In this document: piece after piece, positions 13,438 through 21,020 of the stretch | Layout: each line of letters begins with the position of its first letter | How positions within the stretch are numbered: the first letter of the stretch is position 1 | DNA from: Pseudomonadota bacterium | GTDB taxonomy: Bacteria > Myxococcota > Bradymonadia > UBA4248 | Direction of reading: 5' to 3' | Length of the DNA stretch: 21,209 bases | NCBI GenBank assembly: GCA_017613855.1 | Contig: JAGACY010000345.1 | Coordinates: forward strand, 1 to 21,209 | Program-made: the position numbers and the translations under genes | Notes under the pieces: generated by a model | The model's input: only the letters and a program-made list of their open reading frames with translations | Told to the model about the DNA's origin: nothing | The model's database searches: none

Positions 13438-14343
13438 ATGAATACCAGTAAAAAAGTCATGATTATCGTAGGCGTCCTGCTCATCATTGGTTTTATTATC
13501 ATGCTGGCAGTACCTTCACGAAACGACTCACCTCAAGTCACATTCGAACCCTTGGATGGTCAAATTGCCCTGCTCCATAAAGCTTATGGACAATGGTTTG
13601 GAGCCCCCATAGCAGTATTGGAAACAGAACCAGGCAAAGCTGTGCTCTGTGACTGGCTCATGTATCGGGGGCGTGTGGCAAATGAATCAGAAGACATCAA
13701 TGACTGGGCCGAAAAGTTTAATGCAGACAGCATGGATCTCGCCATGTCCAAAACGATGTCGGCAGATTATTGGGCCAGCCAGACTTCTTTTGATGAATGG
13801 GTTGCCGTATTTAATGGGGATGAAGCCAAGCGTAGCGAGATCATCGCACGCTGCAGTACTGAAGCCCCGGATATCGCCAAAGCCATTGATGCCGATATTG
13901 ATGCCTTTAAAAAGTTTGCAGCCAAAGAAAATCTATTGGATAGAAGCGGGAAACTGCGTCACGATAAACGCGATATTCTGAATCTCATTTATCGGCATTT
14001 ATGGGTTTCACTGGCTGCCGTTCAATTGCCCCGTGCCAGTATTGAACCCCCGGAAGAGAAAATTGCATTCCTGCGCTGGCAGGTCGAACAATCTGCCATG
14101 CCTCTGGAGAAAAAGATCCAAAAGCTGGAAGAATTTGCGCAACAAAATAATGATTCCTACGATTTTCTATTTGCGTTGTCTGTACTCTATGCGCAAAATG
14201 GAATGTCCGGAGAGGCATGCACTATTCTTCAGGAAGCAATTACAGATACAGACGAATCGAAAGAAACGAATTCTTTCCGCAAAGAAAGATATTTGAAGAC
14301 ATACAATGAACTCAGACAGGCACATCCAATGGCCTGTCATTAA
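13438..14343 (+). CDS. Membrane-anchored alpha-helical protein, unknown
   Basis: No family recognised. The 301-residue protein has one N-terminal hydrophobic helix (about 7-25, MIIVGVLLIIGFIIMLAV) after two Lys, so it is probably a single-pass inner-membrane protein with its body in the periplasm. The body is helical and acidic; its C-terminal part (about 195-290) includes LEEFAQQNNDSYDFLFALSVLYAQNGMSGEACTILQEAI, which resembles TPR helices. Cys residues at about 71, 141, 260 and 300 could pair. Start ATG 13438 has AAGG at 13424-13427; an ATG at 13434 is out of frame. It lies 114 bases after the M50 protease and has the same orientation; a shared pathway is only an inference. A weak hairpin with a T-run separates it from the next gene. 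Confidence 0.65.
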   Translation: MNTSKKVMIIVGVLLIIGFIIMLAVPSRNDSPQVTFEPLDGQIALLHKAYGQWFGAPIAVLETEPGKAVLCDWLMYRGRVANESEDINDWAEKFNADSMDLAMSKTMSADYWASQTSFDEWVAVFNGDEAKRSEIIARCSTEAPDIAKAIDADIDAFKKFAAKENLLDRSGKLRHDKRDILNLIYRHLWVSLAAVQLPRASIEPPEEKIAFLRWQVEQSAMPLEKKIQKLEEFAQQNNDSYDFLFALSVLYAQNGMSGEACTILQEAITDTDESKETNSFRKERYLKTYNELRQAHPMACH

Positions 14344-14349
14344 CTCATT

Positions 14350-14369
14350 GCCAGATTTCTGGCTTTTTT
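14350..14369 (+). terminator. Weak intrinsic terminator/attenuator
   Basis: GCCAG-ATTT-CTGGC followed by six T. The 5-bp stem is short, so it probably ends only part of the transcription from the gene before it. It overlaps the approach to the next gene's ribosome binding site (AAGGAG, 14370-14375), so incomplete termination would let the two genes be partly co-transcribed. Confidence 0.5.
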
Positions 14370-14383
14370 AAGGAGCAAACCAC

Positions 14384-14776
14384 ATGGCAGAAAACGAAGA
14401 AGTAAAAGAAGAGAAAAAAGAAATGTCATTCGGAGACAGACTTTCTTCATTTTTGGGCAGCGCAAGCAAAACCGCCAGTTCTTTATTTGACAGTGCCACA
14501 GTAAAAGCCACCGAGCTTAGCAAAGATGTCAAAGGTGCCGTCGAAGAAAAAATCCGCGAACGCGATGCCAATGAAATTTATCGTAAACTTGGTAAAAAAG
14601 TTTACACCCTCGTACAGCGCGACGAACTCAAGCTGCCCGAAAGCTGCGACAAATACATCGAAGCACTCGGCGAACTTTATGCAGAAGATGACAATCGCGA
14701 TGATTCAGGCGAGCAAGCTGCATGCGAATGCAAAGACGGCGAATGCAAATGTGATGAAGAACACAAAGACGCATAG
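14384..14776 (+). CDS. Small acidic helical protein with Cys-rich tail
   Basis: No family recognised. The 130 residues divide into a charged N-terminus (EEVKEEKKE), an amphipathic, Ser/Ala/Lys-rich helix (about 15-60) of the kind seen in phasin-like or YtxH-like proteins, a second helical segment (NEIYRKLGKKVYTLVQRDEL...KYIEALGELYAED, 63-102), and a short tail with C114-x-C116-x4-C121-x-C123 plus His127. The tail could bind zinc, copper or a cluster, or form disulphides if exported, but no signal peptide or membrane segment is present, so the protein is probably cytoplasmic. AAGGAG lies 8 bases upstream of the ATG. A strong terminator follows. Confidence 0.65.
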   Translation: MAENEEVKEEKKEMSFGDRLSSFLGSASKTASSLFDSATVKATELSKDVKGAVEEKIRERDANEIYRKLGKKVYTLVQRDELKLPESCDKYIEALGELYAEDDNRDDSGEQAACECKDGECKCDEEHKDA

Positions 14777-14797
14777 TCATTCGCTTTGAGTTCATTT

Positions 14798-14823
14798 GCC
14801 CCGGCATTGCCGGGGCTTTTTTT
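14798..14823 (+). terminator. Intrinsic terminator
   Basis: GCCCCGGC-ATT-GCCGGGGC followed by seven T. This is a strong, plain rho-independent terminator 21 bases after the stop of the small Cys-tailed protein. The minus-oriented hairpin pair begins 4 bases later. Confidence 0.9.
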
Positions 14824-14827
14824 ATAT

Positions 14828-14895
14828 GGCGCGTCGTATGCCTTGCATAGACGCGCCCGCAAAAGCGTATGTGCCGCAAGGCACATAGCTTGCGC
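14828..14895 (-). repeat. Paired bulged hairpins, minus orientation (locus 5)
   Basis: On the minus strand the units are 14895-14858 (inner arm GTGCC/GGCAC around TTGC) and 14857-14828 (outer arm GGCGCGTC/GACGCGCC, inner GC/GC). Both keep TAT, ATA and the unpaired C. Both flanking genes are on the plus strand, a complete terminator already precedes it, and no T-run follows in its own orientation. Here the pair therefore does not look like a gene's terminator. Confidence 0.7.
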
Positions 14896-14923
14896 ACATA
14901 AAAGAATCAGAACAATTCAAAAT

Positions 14924-14964
14924 TGGCATAGATATTTCATTATTTATTGAATTTGGGGTATAAT
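14924..14964 (+). promoter_or_regulatory. Promoter region of the lipoprotein pair
   Basis: TATAAT (14959-14964) is a perfect -10 hexamer 65 bases before the ATG at 15030; the corresponding -35 (TTCATT, 14936-14941, 17-base spacer) is poor. Overlapping it, TGGCATAGATATTTCA (14924-14939) matches the sigma-54 consensus TGGCAYRNNNNTTGCW except for the G of the -12 element. One of the two is likely used; the TATAAT is the safer choice. Confidence 0.45.
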
Positions 14965-15029
14965 AAAGTCTTCTTGCCTTTGAGTGTCTGGTATTTTTGA
15001 AGCCGTCCCTCCAAAAGGAGAAACACTGC

Positions 15030-15824
15030 ATGAAAAAACTCATTCTGACCTGTATAGGTCTATTTTTTCTTTTGACGCTGCCTGCATGCGGACCATCGTT
15101 CAGACAATACGTCAGCCAGTGTTCGACATATTCGAATGACGTTTCGGCGTCCGGTTATGTGACAGTCAACATTGAACCCAACAAAGTCGCCGATTCAAAT
15201 GGTTTGGGTGCGTTTGTCAATCTTGCAACAACGATTGCTTCGATTGCCATTAATGCAGAACAGCGAGAACGGCTGAACAAGATTATTGATCCAGCGACCA
15301 TTGCGGTTGCAGTCAGCGATGGTTTTGAATTTGGTTTCCATAATGAAACCCATCTGGAACCTGTCGATATCAACGCGGGACCGGACTTGATGCTTCATAT
15401 TGATGTTTACAAATATGGGCTTTGGGCTCATTCGCTGGCATCACCCATGGAGTTTTTTGTCGAAGCGAATATCAGCATCATCTATACGCCTGAAAATAAG
15501 CGGATTTATTCTAACGGTGTTTCGTACATGAGATCGGCATCGAATGTGATTTCCGAGATGGCCAACTCGACACACATGCACGTGTACGTCAATGGACATC
15601 TGTCCCATACCCAGTATGCCACGCTTGAGGCGATTAACGATGTAAGCCGTTTAGCCAGGGGTGCGGCAAATTTGTCAGCCTTTTTGGAGATGACAGATGA
15701 GGAAATCGTGATGGTCATGGATTACCTCGCTTACCATACGGGCTTTGGTATTGCCTATCGGCTCGTAAAACACATCTATCCTTACGGCAGACCCAAACAA
15801 ACTGGGACGCGTTACGGGCATTAA
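15030..15824 (+). CDS. Lipoprotein, paralogue 1
   Basis: A 264-residue predicted lipoprotein of unknown function. The signal peptide MKKLILTCIGLFFLLTLPAC ends in the lipobox LPAC (lipidated Cys20), so it is anchored in the inner or outer membrane. It shares its whole length with the next gene: RQYVSQCSTYSN near the N-terminus, YGLWAHSLASPMEFFVEANISIIYTPENKRIYSNG in the middle and GAANLSAFLEMTDEEIVMVMDYLAYHTG near the end. It has about 20 extra residues (HMHVYVNGHLSHTQYATLEAI region) and a longer C-terminus than its paralogue. The frame extends upstream to a TTG at 14997, but AAAGGAG at 15014-15020 and the signal peptide fix the start at 15030. The pair is probably one operon. Confidence 0.8.
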   Translation: MKKLILTCIGLFFLLTLPACGPSFRQYVSQCSTYSNDVSASGYVTVNIEPNKVADSNGLGAFVNLATTIASIAINAEQRERLNKIIDPATIAVAVSDGFEFGFHNETHLEPVDINAGPDLMLHIDVYKYGLWAHSLASPMEFFVEANISIIYTPENKRIYSNGVSYMRSASNVISEMANSTHMHVYVNGHLSHTQYATLEAINDVSRLARGAANLSAFLEMTDEEIVMVMDYLAYHTGFGIAYRLVKHIYPYGRPKQTGTRYGH

Positions 15825-15845
15825 TTTTCTACTAAGGAGTAAACT

Positions 15846-16562
15846 ATGAAAAAAGCGATTCTGAGTTGTATTGGCTTGCTTTGCATACTCATCATGACGG
15901 GATGCGGGCCAACATTAAAAGATTATGTCCGACAATCGAATAATTACTCCAACCAGGTCAAGACCACGACCAATGCTTCGGTCAATATTGAAGAGAGCGG
16001 CGTCGTCCGTGGTATCGGCAAACTGGGAACCGTCGGGGCCATCGTCAATACGGCATCGAACGTAGCCACATCGGCATTGAGCAACGATCAGGCGGCACGT
16101 CTGAATCGGCTCATTGAGCCTCAAAAAGTAGGCGCCTCGATGGCCGATGGTTTTAACCACAATTTCGAAGGAACCACCCATCTGAAAGTCGTTGGGAATG
16201 ATGCCAATCCCGATCTGCGCATCATGCTGACGGTTACAAGCTATGGCCTTTGGGCAGAATCGCTGGTTTCGACCATGAAATTCTTTGTAGAAGCAGAAAT
16301 CCGCGTGGTCTACGCACCAGAAATGAAGACGATCTACACGAATGGCGCGACCCTCTCGCGAGATGCCTCGAACATCATCTCACAGATGGCTAATGCCGTT
16401 GCCGGTTCCGGTCTCAATGTACTCTCCCTGGCCAAGGGCGCTGCAAACCTGGCGGCACTGTTCGAAATGACCGATGAGGAAATCGTCACCATATTCGATT
16501 ACCTTTCGTATGACTCGGGATTGGTCATTGCCACCCAGCTGGTCGATGAAATCTATCGTTAG
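15846..16562 (+). CDS. Lipoprotein, paralogue 2
   Basis: A 238-residue predicted lipoprotein with the lipobox MTGC (Cys20) after a short signal peptide. It is a tandem paralogue of the preceding gene: KDYVRQSNNYSNQV, YGLWAESLVSTMKFFVEAEIRVVYAPEMKTIYTNG and GAANLAALFEMTDEEIVTIFDYLSYDSG match it closely, while the first 60 mature residues differ more. Function is unknown; a central Gly/Ala-rich segment (GKLGTVGAIVNTASNVATSALS, about 56-77) could associate with a membrane. The ATG has AAGGAG at 15834-15839. The intergenic gap is 21 bases, so it is co-transcribed with paralogue 1. No terminator is visible before the EF-G gene. Confidence 0.8.
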   Translation: MKKAILSCIGLLCILIMTGCGPTLKDYVRQSNNYSNQVKTTTNASVNIEESGVVRGIGKLGTVGAIVNTASNVATSALSNDQAARLNRLIEPQKVGASMADGFNHNFEGTTHLKVVGNDANPDLRIMLTVTSYGLWAESLVSTMKFFVEAEIRVVYAPEMKTIYTNGATLSRDASNIISQMANAVAGSGLNVLSLAKGAANLAALFEMTDEEIVTIFDYLSYDSGLVIATQLVDEIYR

Positions 16563-16576
16563 AACAGTTCACAATC

Positions 16577-16605
16577 TTTACTACAAGCTGTGATACTGTT
16601 AATAT
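16577..16605 (+). promoter_or_regulatory. Possible promoter of the EF-G paralogue
   Basis: TTTACT (16577-16582), a 17-base spacer and TAATAT (16600-16605) give a 4/6 plus 4/6 match to the sigma-70 consensus, 61 bases before the ATG at 16667. The spacing is right but the hexamers are imperfect, so this is only a candidate. Confidence 0.35.
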
Positions 16606-16666
16606 TCTGGCCGTTTTAAGGCGTTCTGTGATGTGGACGCATAATCATTAGGAAGGAAGACTTTTT

Positions 16667-18696
16667 ATGGCGGGAAAACGCACAGAACGTGTAAGAAATA
16701 TCGGTATTATGGCCCATATTGATGCGGGCAAAACGACGGTGAGCGAACGAATACTGTTTTATTCGGGGCGCACCTATCGCATTGCCGAAGTCCATGACGG
16801 CCAGGCCACCATGGATTTCATGGACCAGGAACGCGAACGCGGCATTACCATCAGCAGCGCGGTCAATGAAATCCAATGGAAAGACACAGATATCTATCTG
16901 ATTGACACACCGGGCCACGTCGATTTCACGGTCGAAGTGGAACGCAGCCTGCGCGTGCTCGATGGTGTCATCGCGCTCTACGATGCCGTCGCTGGCGTCG
17001 AACCACAGAGCGAAACCGTATGGTACCAGGCCAATCGCCATAAAGTCGCCCGCATTGCCTTCGTCAACAAAATGGACAGGCCGGGCGCAGATTTTGACCG
17101 CTGTGTGCGGGAAATCCACGATATTCTTGGCGGCCATCCCATTGCACTTCAAAGACCCATTTTCGACAACCAGTCCTTTGTTGGCGTCATCGATCTGATT
17201 GAGCAAAAAGCCTATTCCTTTAGTGAGGCAGATCAAGGCGCAAGTATCGTCGAAATCCCCATTCCGGCAGACATGGCCGATGAGGCAGTGGCAGGCCGTG
17301 AACAGCTCATCGAAAAACTCGCGGACGAAGACGACGAGATTGCCGAAGCCTATCTCAATGGCGATGAAATCTCGAATGAAGCCATTAAAGCAGCTCTGCG
17401 CCGTGCGACGATTGCCCTCAAGGCAGTTCCCGTCTTTTGCGGTTCCGGCCTCAAAAATAAGGGCATTCAGCCGCTCATGGACGGCGTCGTCGACTACCTG
17501 CCGGCCCCCGGTGATTTGCCGCCGCTCGAAGGCACCGATTTTAAAGGCCGCCCCATCGAGCATTCACGCGATGAATCCGCCCCCTTCTGTGGCCTCATCT
17601 TTAAAATTCAGCAAATTGAAGCCAAAAAACTCGCCTTTGTGCGCATCTATTCAGGTGTCCTCAAAGAAGGCGATGCCATCTTGAATGCGACCCAAAATCA
17701 GTCCTTCAAAATCAAGCATATCTTTAGGCTGTATGCCAATCGCGTCGATCGCGTCGAATCCGCCGGTGCAGGATCTCTCGTCGCCATGGTCAAAACAAAG
17801 GGCATGACGACCGGCGATACCTTGTGTGCACCATCGAGCCAGATCTTGCTCGAAAAGATCGAAGCCAATGACCCGGTCATGTCCATCTCGATTGAGCCCG
17901 AATCCATCAAGGACAAAGATAAGCTCGTCGAAGCACTCAATGCCATCCACGAAGAAGATCCCACCATCATCTTTGAAGAAGACAAAGAAACCGGCGAATT
18001 GATCTTGCGAGGCATGGGCGAACTGCACCTTGAAATTGCATGTGAAAGGCTCAAACGCGAATTCAATGTGCTCGTGCGCAAAGGCAATCCCAATGTCGTA
18101 TGCAAGGAAGCCCTCCTCGGCACCATCAGTGAAACATCGACCTTTGAACGCGAACATGAAGGTGAAGTCTTATTTGGTCAGGTTTCTGTCGAAGTCTCCC
18201 CGCTCGACCGCGATGCCGGCATTGTATGCAAACTCGATCTGCCCGAAGATCATCCCTACATTCGCCCCGAAACCGCCGATGCCATCGTGGGCGCTGCACG
18301 CGATGCCATGCTCTACGGCCCCAACGGATTTGAAATGGTCGATGCCCAGGTGCGCGTCACTGCCATTGCAACCGACGCCAAAGGCGGCGTCAATCTCGTT
18401 GGTTCGCGCATTGCCGCTGGCGATGCCGTCCGAAATGCCTACAAAAAAGTGGGCACGCGCATTCTCGAACCCCTCATGAGTGTCGATATCATTGCGGCAG
18501 ACGAGAATATCGGCGACCTGATTTCGGATTTGACCGTCCGCAAAGGGATTGTCGAAAATCTTGACAATGATCCCCTGCGAAGTGTTATTCATGCTATCGT
18601 GCCGCTGCGCAATATGTTTGGCTATTCTATGAAATTGCGCACCATTACACACGGACGCGGCAATTTCTCGATGCATTTCTTACGATTTGACTCTAT

Positions 18697-18700
<4 letters not shown>
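16667..18700 (+). CDS. fusA: Elongation factor G paralogue (EF-G2-like)
   Basis: A 677-residue translational GTPase with all EF-G domains. The G domain has AHIDAGKTT (16-24), RGITIS (58-63), DTPGHVDF (80-87), NKMD (134-137) and SGLKNKG. Domain III contains RGMGELHLEIACERLKREF. Domain V ends in PLRNMFGYSMKLRTITHGRGNFSMHF. Canonical EF-G would promote translocation and, with RRF, recycling. Domain IV diverges: where EF-G usually reads DGSYHEVDSSEMAF, this protein has ATDAKGGVNLVGSRIAAGDA, and the usual DVIGDLNRRRG is DLISDLTVRKG. The gene also stands alone, without rpsL, rpsG or tuf. It is therefore more likely a second EF-G (EF-G2 or spdEFG type) than the main one. The ATG has AGGAAGGA at 16650-16657. 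The stop codon lies at the edge of repeat element C. Confidence 0.85.
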
Positions 18701-18910
<210 letters not shown>

Positions 18911-18911
18911 A

Positions 18912-19592
18912 ATGCAGGGACGCATGCGGAACAGCTTGTTTTTTACATTTCTGGTACTCCTTATGGGGCTGTGTTTTACACCTCAGGCTCAGGCTCTGCC
19001 CCGTAACTTCCGAAATGTAGACACTTTCTTCGTTGGCGCGATGCCCGATAAAGACGATCTCGCTGAATTCAAAACCCTCGGCATTACGACGATCATCAGT
19101 CTGCATAAACTCCCGCCCGAAGTCGAAAAACGCGCCAAAAAACTGGGCATGAAGCTCTACAGCTTCCCGATGCGGACGCGCCTTCTGCGCGTCGACGAAA
19201 TCATGCAAATCCTGCGCGAAGCACCGCGCAACTCTGTGTACCTGCATTGTCTTCATGGTGCCGACAGGACCGGTGCCGTCACGGCCTACTGGCTTTATAC
19301 CGAACACCATATCGCCCCCTTTACAGCGCTTGTCAGCGTCGTCTCTCCCTCGGAACTCCACCTCAAAGGCCTGCTTCAATTGGGAAATGAATACGGGGTT
19401 TGCCTGTACAATGTGCCAAAATCATGGGTCGGCCGTTATTCGGGCGCGCGCAACGGCGGCCTCGAAGGTCTCAAAATTTGCGGCGATGAATGGTATACGC
19501 GGCTGGCACGCAATTTTTTGAGCGTCACCATTGGTGAACCGATCAACCTACAGAATGACCGGTTCTGGAAAAAGTATAATCATGAAGATTAA
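18912..19592 (+). CDS. Secreted dual-specificity-type protein phosphatase
   Basis: A 226-residue cysteine-dependent phosphatase. The catalytic P-loop is HCLHGADRTG (nucleophile Cys113, Arg119), matching HC(X)5R(T/S). NFRNVDTFFVGAMPDKDDLAEFKTLGITTIISLHK (32-66) is the strand-loop usual in the Siw14/atypical dual-specificity group, and D95 in RVDEI is a candidate general acid. A hydrophobic N-terminal stretch (about 8-28, ending PQAQA-LP) is a signal peptide, so the enzyme acts in the periplasm or outside. The substrate could be phosphotyrosine, an inositol phosphate or another phosphoester. The ATG at 18912 follows the repeat CCGAATTAAAA with no Shine-Dalgarno. The in-frame ATG at 18924, preceded by AGGGA (18916-18920), is a reasonable alternative start. 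Confidence 0.78.
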   Translation: MQGRMRNSLFFTFLVLLMGLCFTPQAQALPRNFRNVDTFFVGAMPDKDDLAEFKTLGITTIISLHKLPPEVEKRAKKLGMKLYSFPMRTRLLRVDEIMQILREAPRNSVYLHCLHGADRTGAVTAYWLYTEHHIAPFTALVSVVSPSELHLKGLLQLGNEYGVCLYNVPKSWVGRYSGARNGGLEGLKICGDEWYTRLARNFLSVTIGEPINLQNDRFWKKYNHED

Positions 19593-19594
19593 TT

Positions 19595-19674
19595 GCGCGT
19601 GCTATTGGCCTGCAGGCCAATACGCCCTGCGCGCCTGGCTATTGGCCTGCAGGCCAATACGCCAGGCTTTTTTT
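19595..19674 (+). terminator. Paired bulged-hairpin terminator (locus 6)
   Basis: Hairpins at 19595-19632 and 19633-19667 contain the same inner stem, TATTGGCC-TGCA-GGCCAATA and an unpaired C; in the second the outer arm is GCCTGGC/GCCAGGC. Seven T follow (19668-19674) and overlap the stop codon of the convergent polymerase gene. It should terminate the phosphatase transcript and, as a near-symmetric structure, may also affect the opposite one. Confidence 0.8.
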
Positions 19675-20899
19675 ATAAATTCGTCCCCCCAGGCGGATGG
19701 CACCAATGCTTAAGTTTGGGCAAATGCCCAACGGCAATCGCATCTTCCCCAAAGCGCGTGCGTATTTGCCGGACCGCACCGTCAATCTGCGCATAAGCCT
19801 GATCTTTCCTGCTTTGATCCGGCACACCAAAAAGCGACAATTGATGCGGTTCATCGGGCGAATGCAGATCAAACAGGCGAATGCCGATTGCCCGAACGGG
19901 CTGTTCCCAATCGTAATTCTGCGTCAAAAGCATGAGGCTGTAGTCGGCAATCATTCGACTCGATGAAAGCCCAAAATCCAATGCCATCTGAAACTGCTGG
20001 AATGTCAAATCTGACCGGCGGACATACATCTGCAGCCCAAAGGCAATCAAATTTTCAGCCTGCAGCCCAAGGGCAATATGCTCAGAAAGCATGAGAATCG
20101 TCGGCCAAAGATCTGCAATCGAACCGACATCCACCGAAAGCGTCGTGCCATGCCCAAGGGATTGGCGCAAAGGCTGCTCATAGGGAGCCAAAACCGGAGA
20201 ATCATCTTTCCCATTGGCATATATCCAAAGTTTTACCCCATTCTTCCCCAGCAGACCGCGAATAAAAACAGGCGAAACATTGGCAAGCTGACCTATCGTA
20301 AAAATTCCGGCACGCCACAGTTTCTGCACCGTCGAACGACCAACATAGAGCAATGAAGACACGGGTAAAGGCCAGATTTGTGCCCTGAAATGCTCAGGAT
20401 CGATGAGTGTAACTGCATCGGGTTTTCGCAAATCAGAACCAAGTTTCGCAAAAATCTTGTTAAAGCTGACCCCAATCGAAACCGTCACACCAAAGATGCG
20501 TTTGATATCCAAACGAATTTTTTCGGCCAAAGGCAAATAACAACGGCACTCCCCCAACCGGCGCGTCGTCACATCGAGCCAGCACTCGTCCAGCCCAAAG
20601 GGCTCGACACGTTCGGTATATTGTTCATAGTATTGGCGTATCGCGAGTGAATACTGCTCGTAGACCTCAAAATGCGGCAAAACAAATCGAATCTGAGGGC
20701 ACTTCTGCCGGGCACGCCACAAAGGATCGCCGGTTTTGACGCCGCATTTCTTTGCCGATTCGGATTTTGCCAGAACAATGCCACGGCGCTCATGGGGATC
20801 GCCGGCAACGGCAATGGGAAACCGGCGCAATTCGGGATGGATTGCCATTTCAATACTGGCAAAACAATTATTAACATCGCAATGAAAAATGACTCGCAT
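19673..20899 (-). CDS. dinB: Y-family DNA polymerase (DinB/Pol IV-like)
   Basis: A 408-residue error-prone translesion polymerase. The palm carries D8 in FHCDVNNCFASIE and D104-E105 in FGLDECWLDVT, the three metal-binding acids; F13 is at the steric-gate position that excludes ribonucleotides. SIGVSFNKIFAKLGSDLRKPDAVTLI (141-166) is the family's fingers/palm motif. A thumb with an HhH-like segment (about 180-230) and a little-finger domain (about 240-345) follow. The QLSLF at 353-357 matches the beta-clamp-binding motif, and 50 further residues follow it. The DVNN at the first acid differs from DMDC of Escherichia coli Pol IV and resembles the DVNS type. The ATG has no clear ribosome binding site. 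It converges on the phosphatase gene. No SOS box was convincingly found. Confidence 0.9.
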   Translation of the reverse strand: MRVIFHCDVNNCFASIEMAIHPELRRFPIAVAGDPHERRGIVLAKSESAKKCGVKTGDPLWRARQKCPQIRFVLPHFEVYEQYSLAIRQYYEQYTERVEPFGLDECWLDVTTRRLGECRCYLPLAEKIRLDIKRIFGVTVSIGVSFNKIFAKLGSDLRKPDAVTLIDPEHFRAQIWPLPVSSLLYVGRSTVQKLWRAGIFTIGQLANVSPVFIRGLLGKNGVKLWIYANGKDDSPVLAPYEQPLRQSLGHGTTLSVDVGSIADLWPTILMLSEHIALGLQAENLIAFGLQMYVRRSDLTFQQFQMALDFGLSSSRMIADYSLMLLTQNYDWEQPVRAIGIRLFDLHSPDEPHQLSLFGVPDQSRKDQAYAQIDGAVRQIRTRFGEDAIAVGHLPKLKHWCHPPGGTNL

Positions 20900-21020
20900 T
20901 TAATCAGCCCATGCCAATGAGATTGCATTTACCGTACAGAACGGCAAACTCAATAACCTAAACATGCGCACCATGACATAATTTTCACGTTTTTAAAATA
21001 CTGAACACATAAAAACGATC

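Noticed and set aside
16616..17563. Long minus-strand open frame of 315 codons opposite the EF-G gene
   Set aside because: It is the antisense of a strongly conserved coding sequence, has no recognisable protein motif, and arises from codon bias in the real gene.
20995..21020. Possible LexA site (GTTCAG on the minus strand) upstream of the Y-family polymerase
   Set aside because: Only the GTTCAG half matches the Myxococcus-type LexA consensus; the other half fits poorly and it lies about 100 bases from the start codon.
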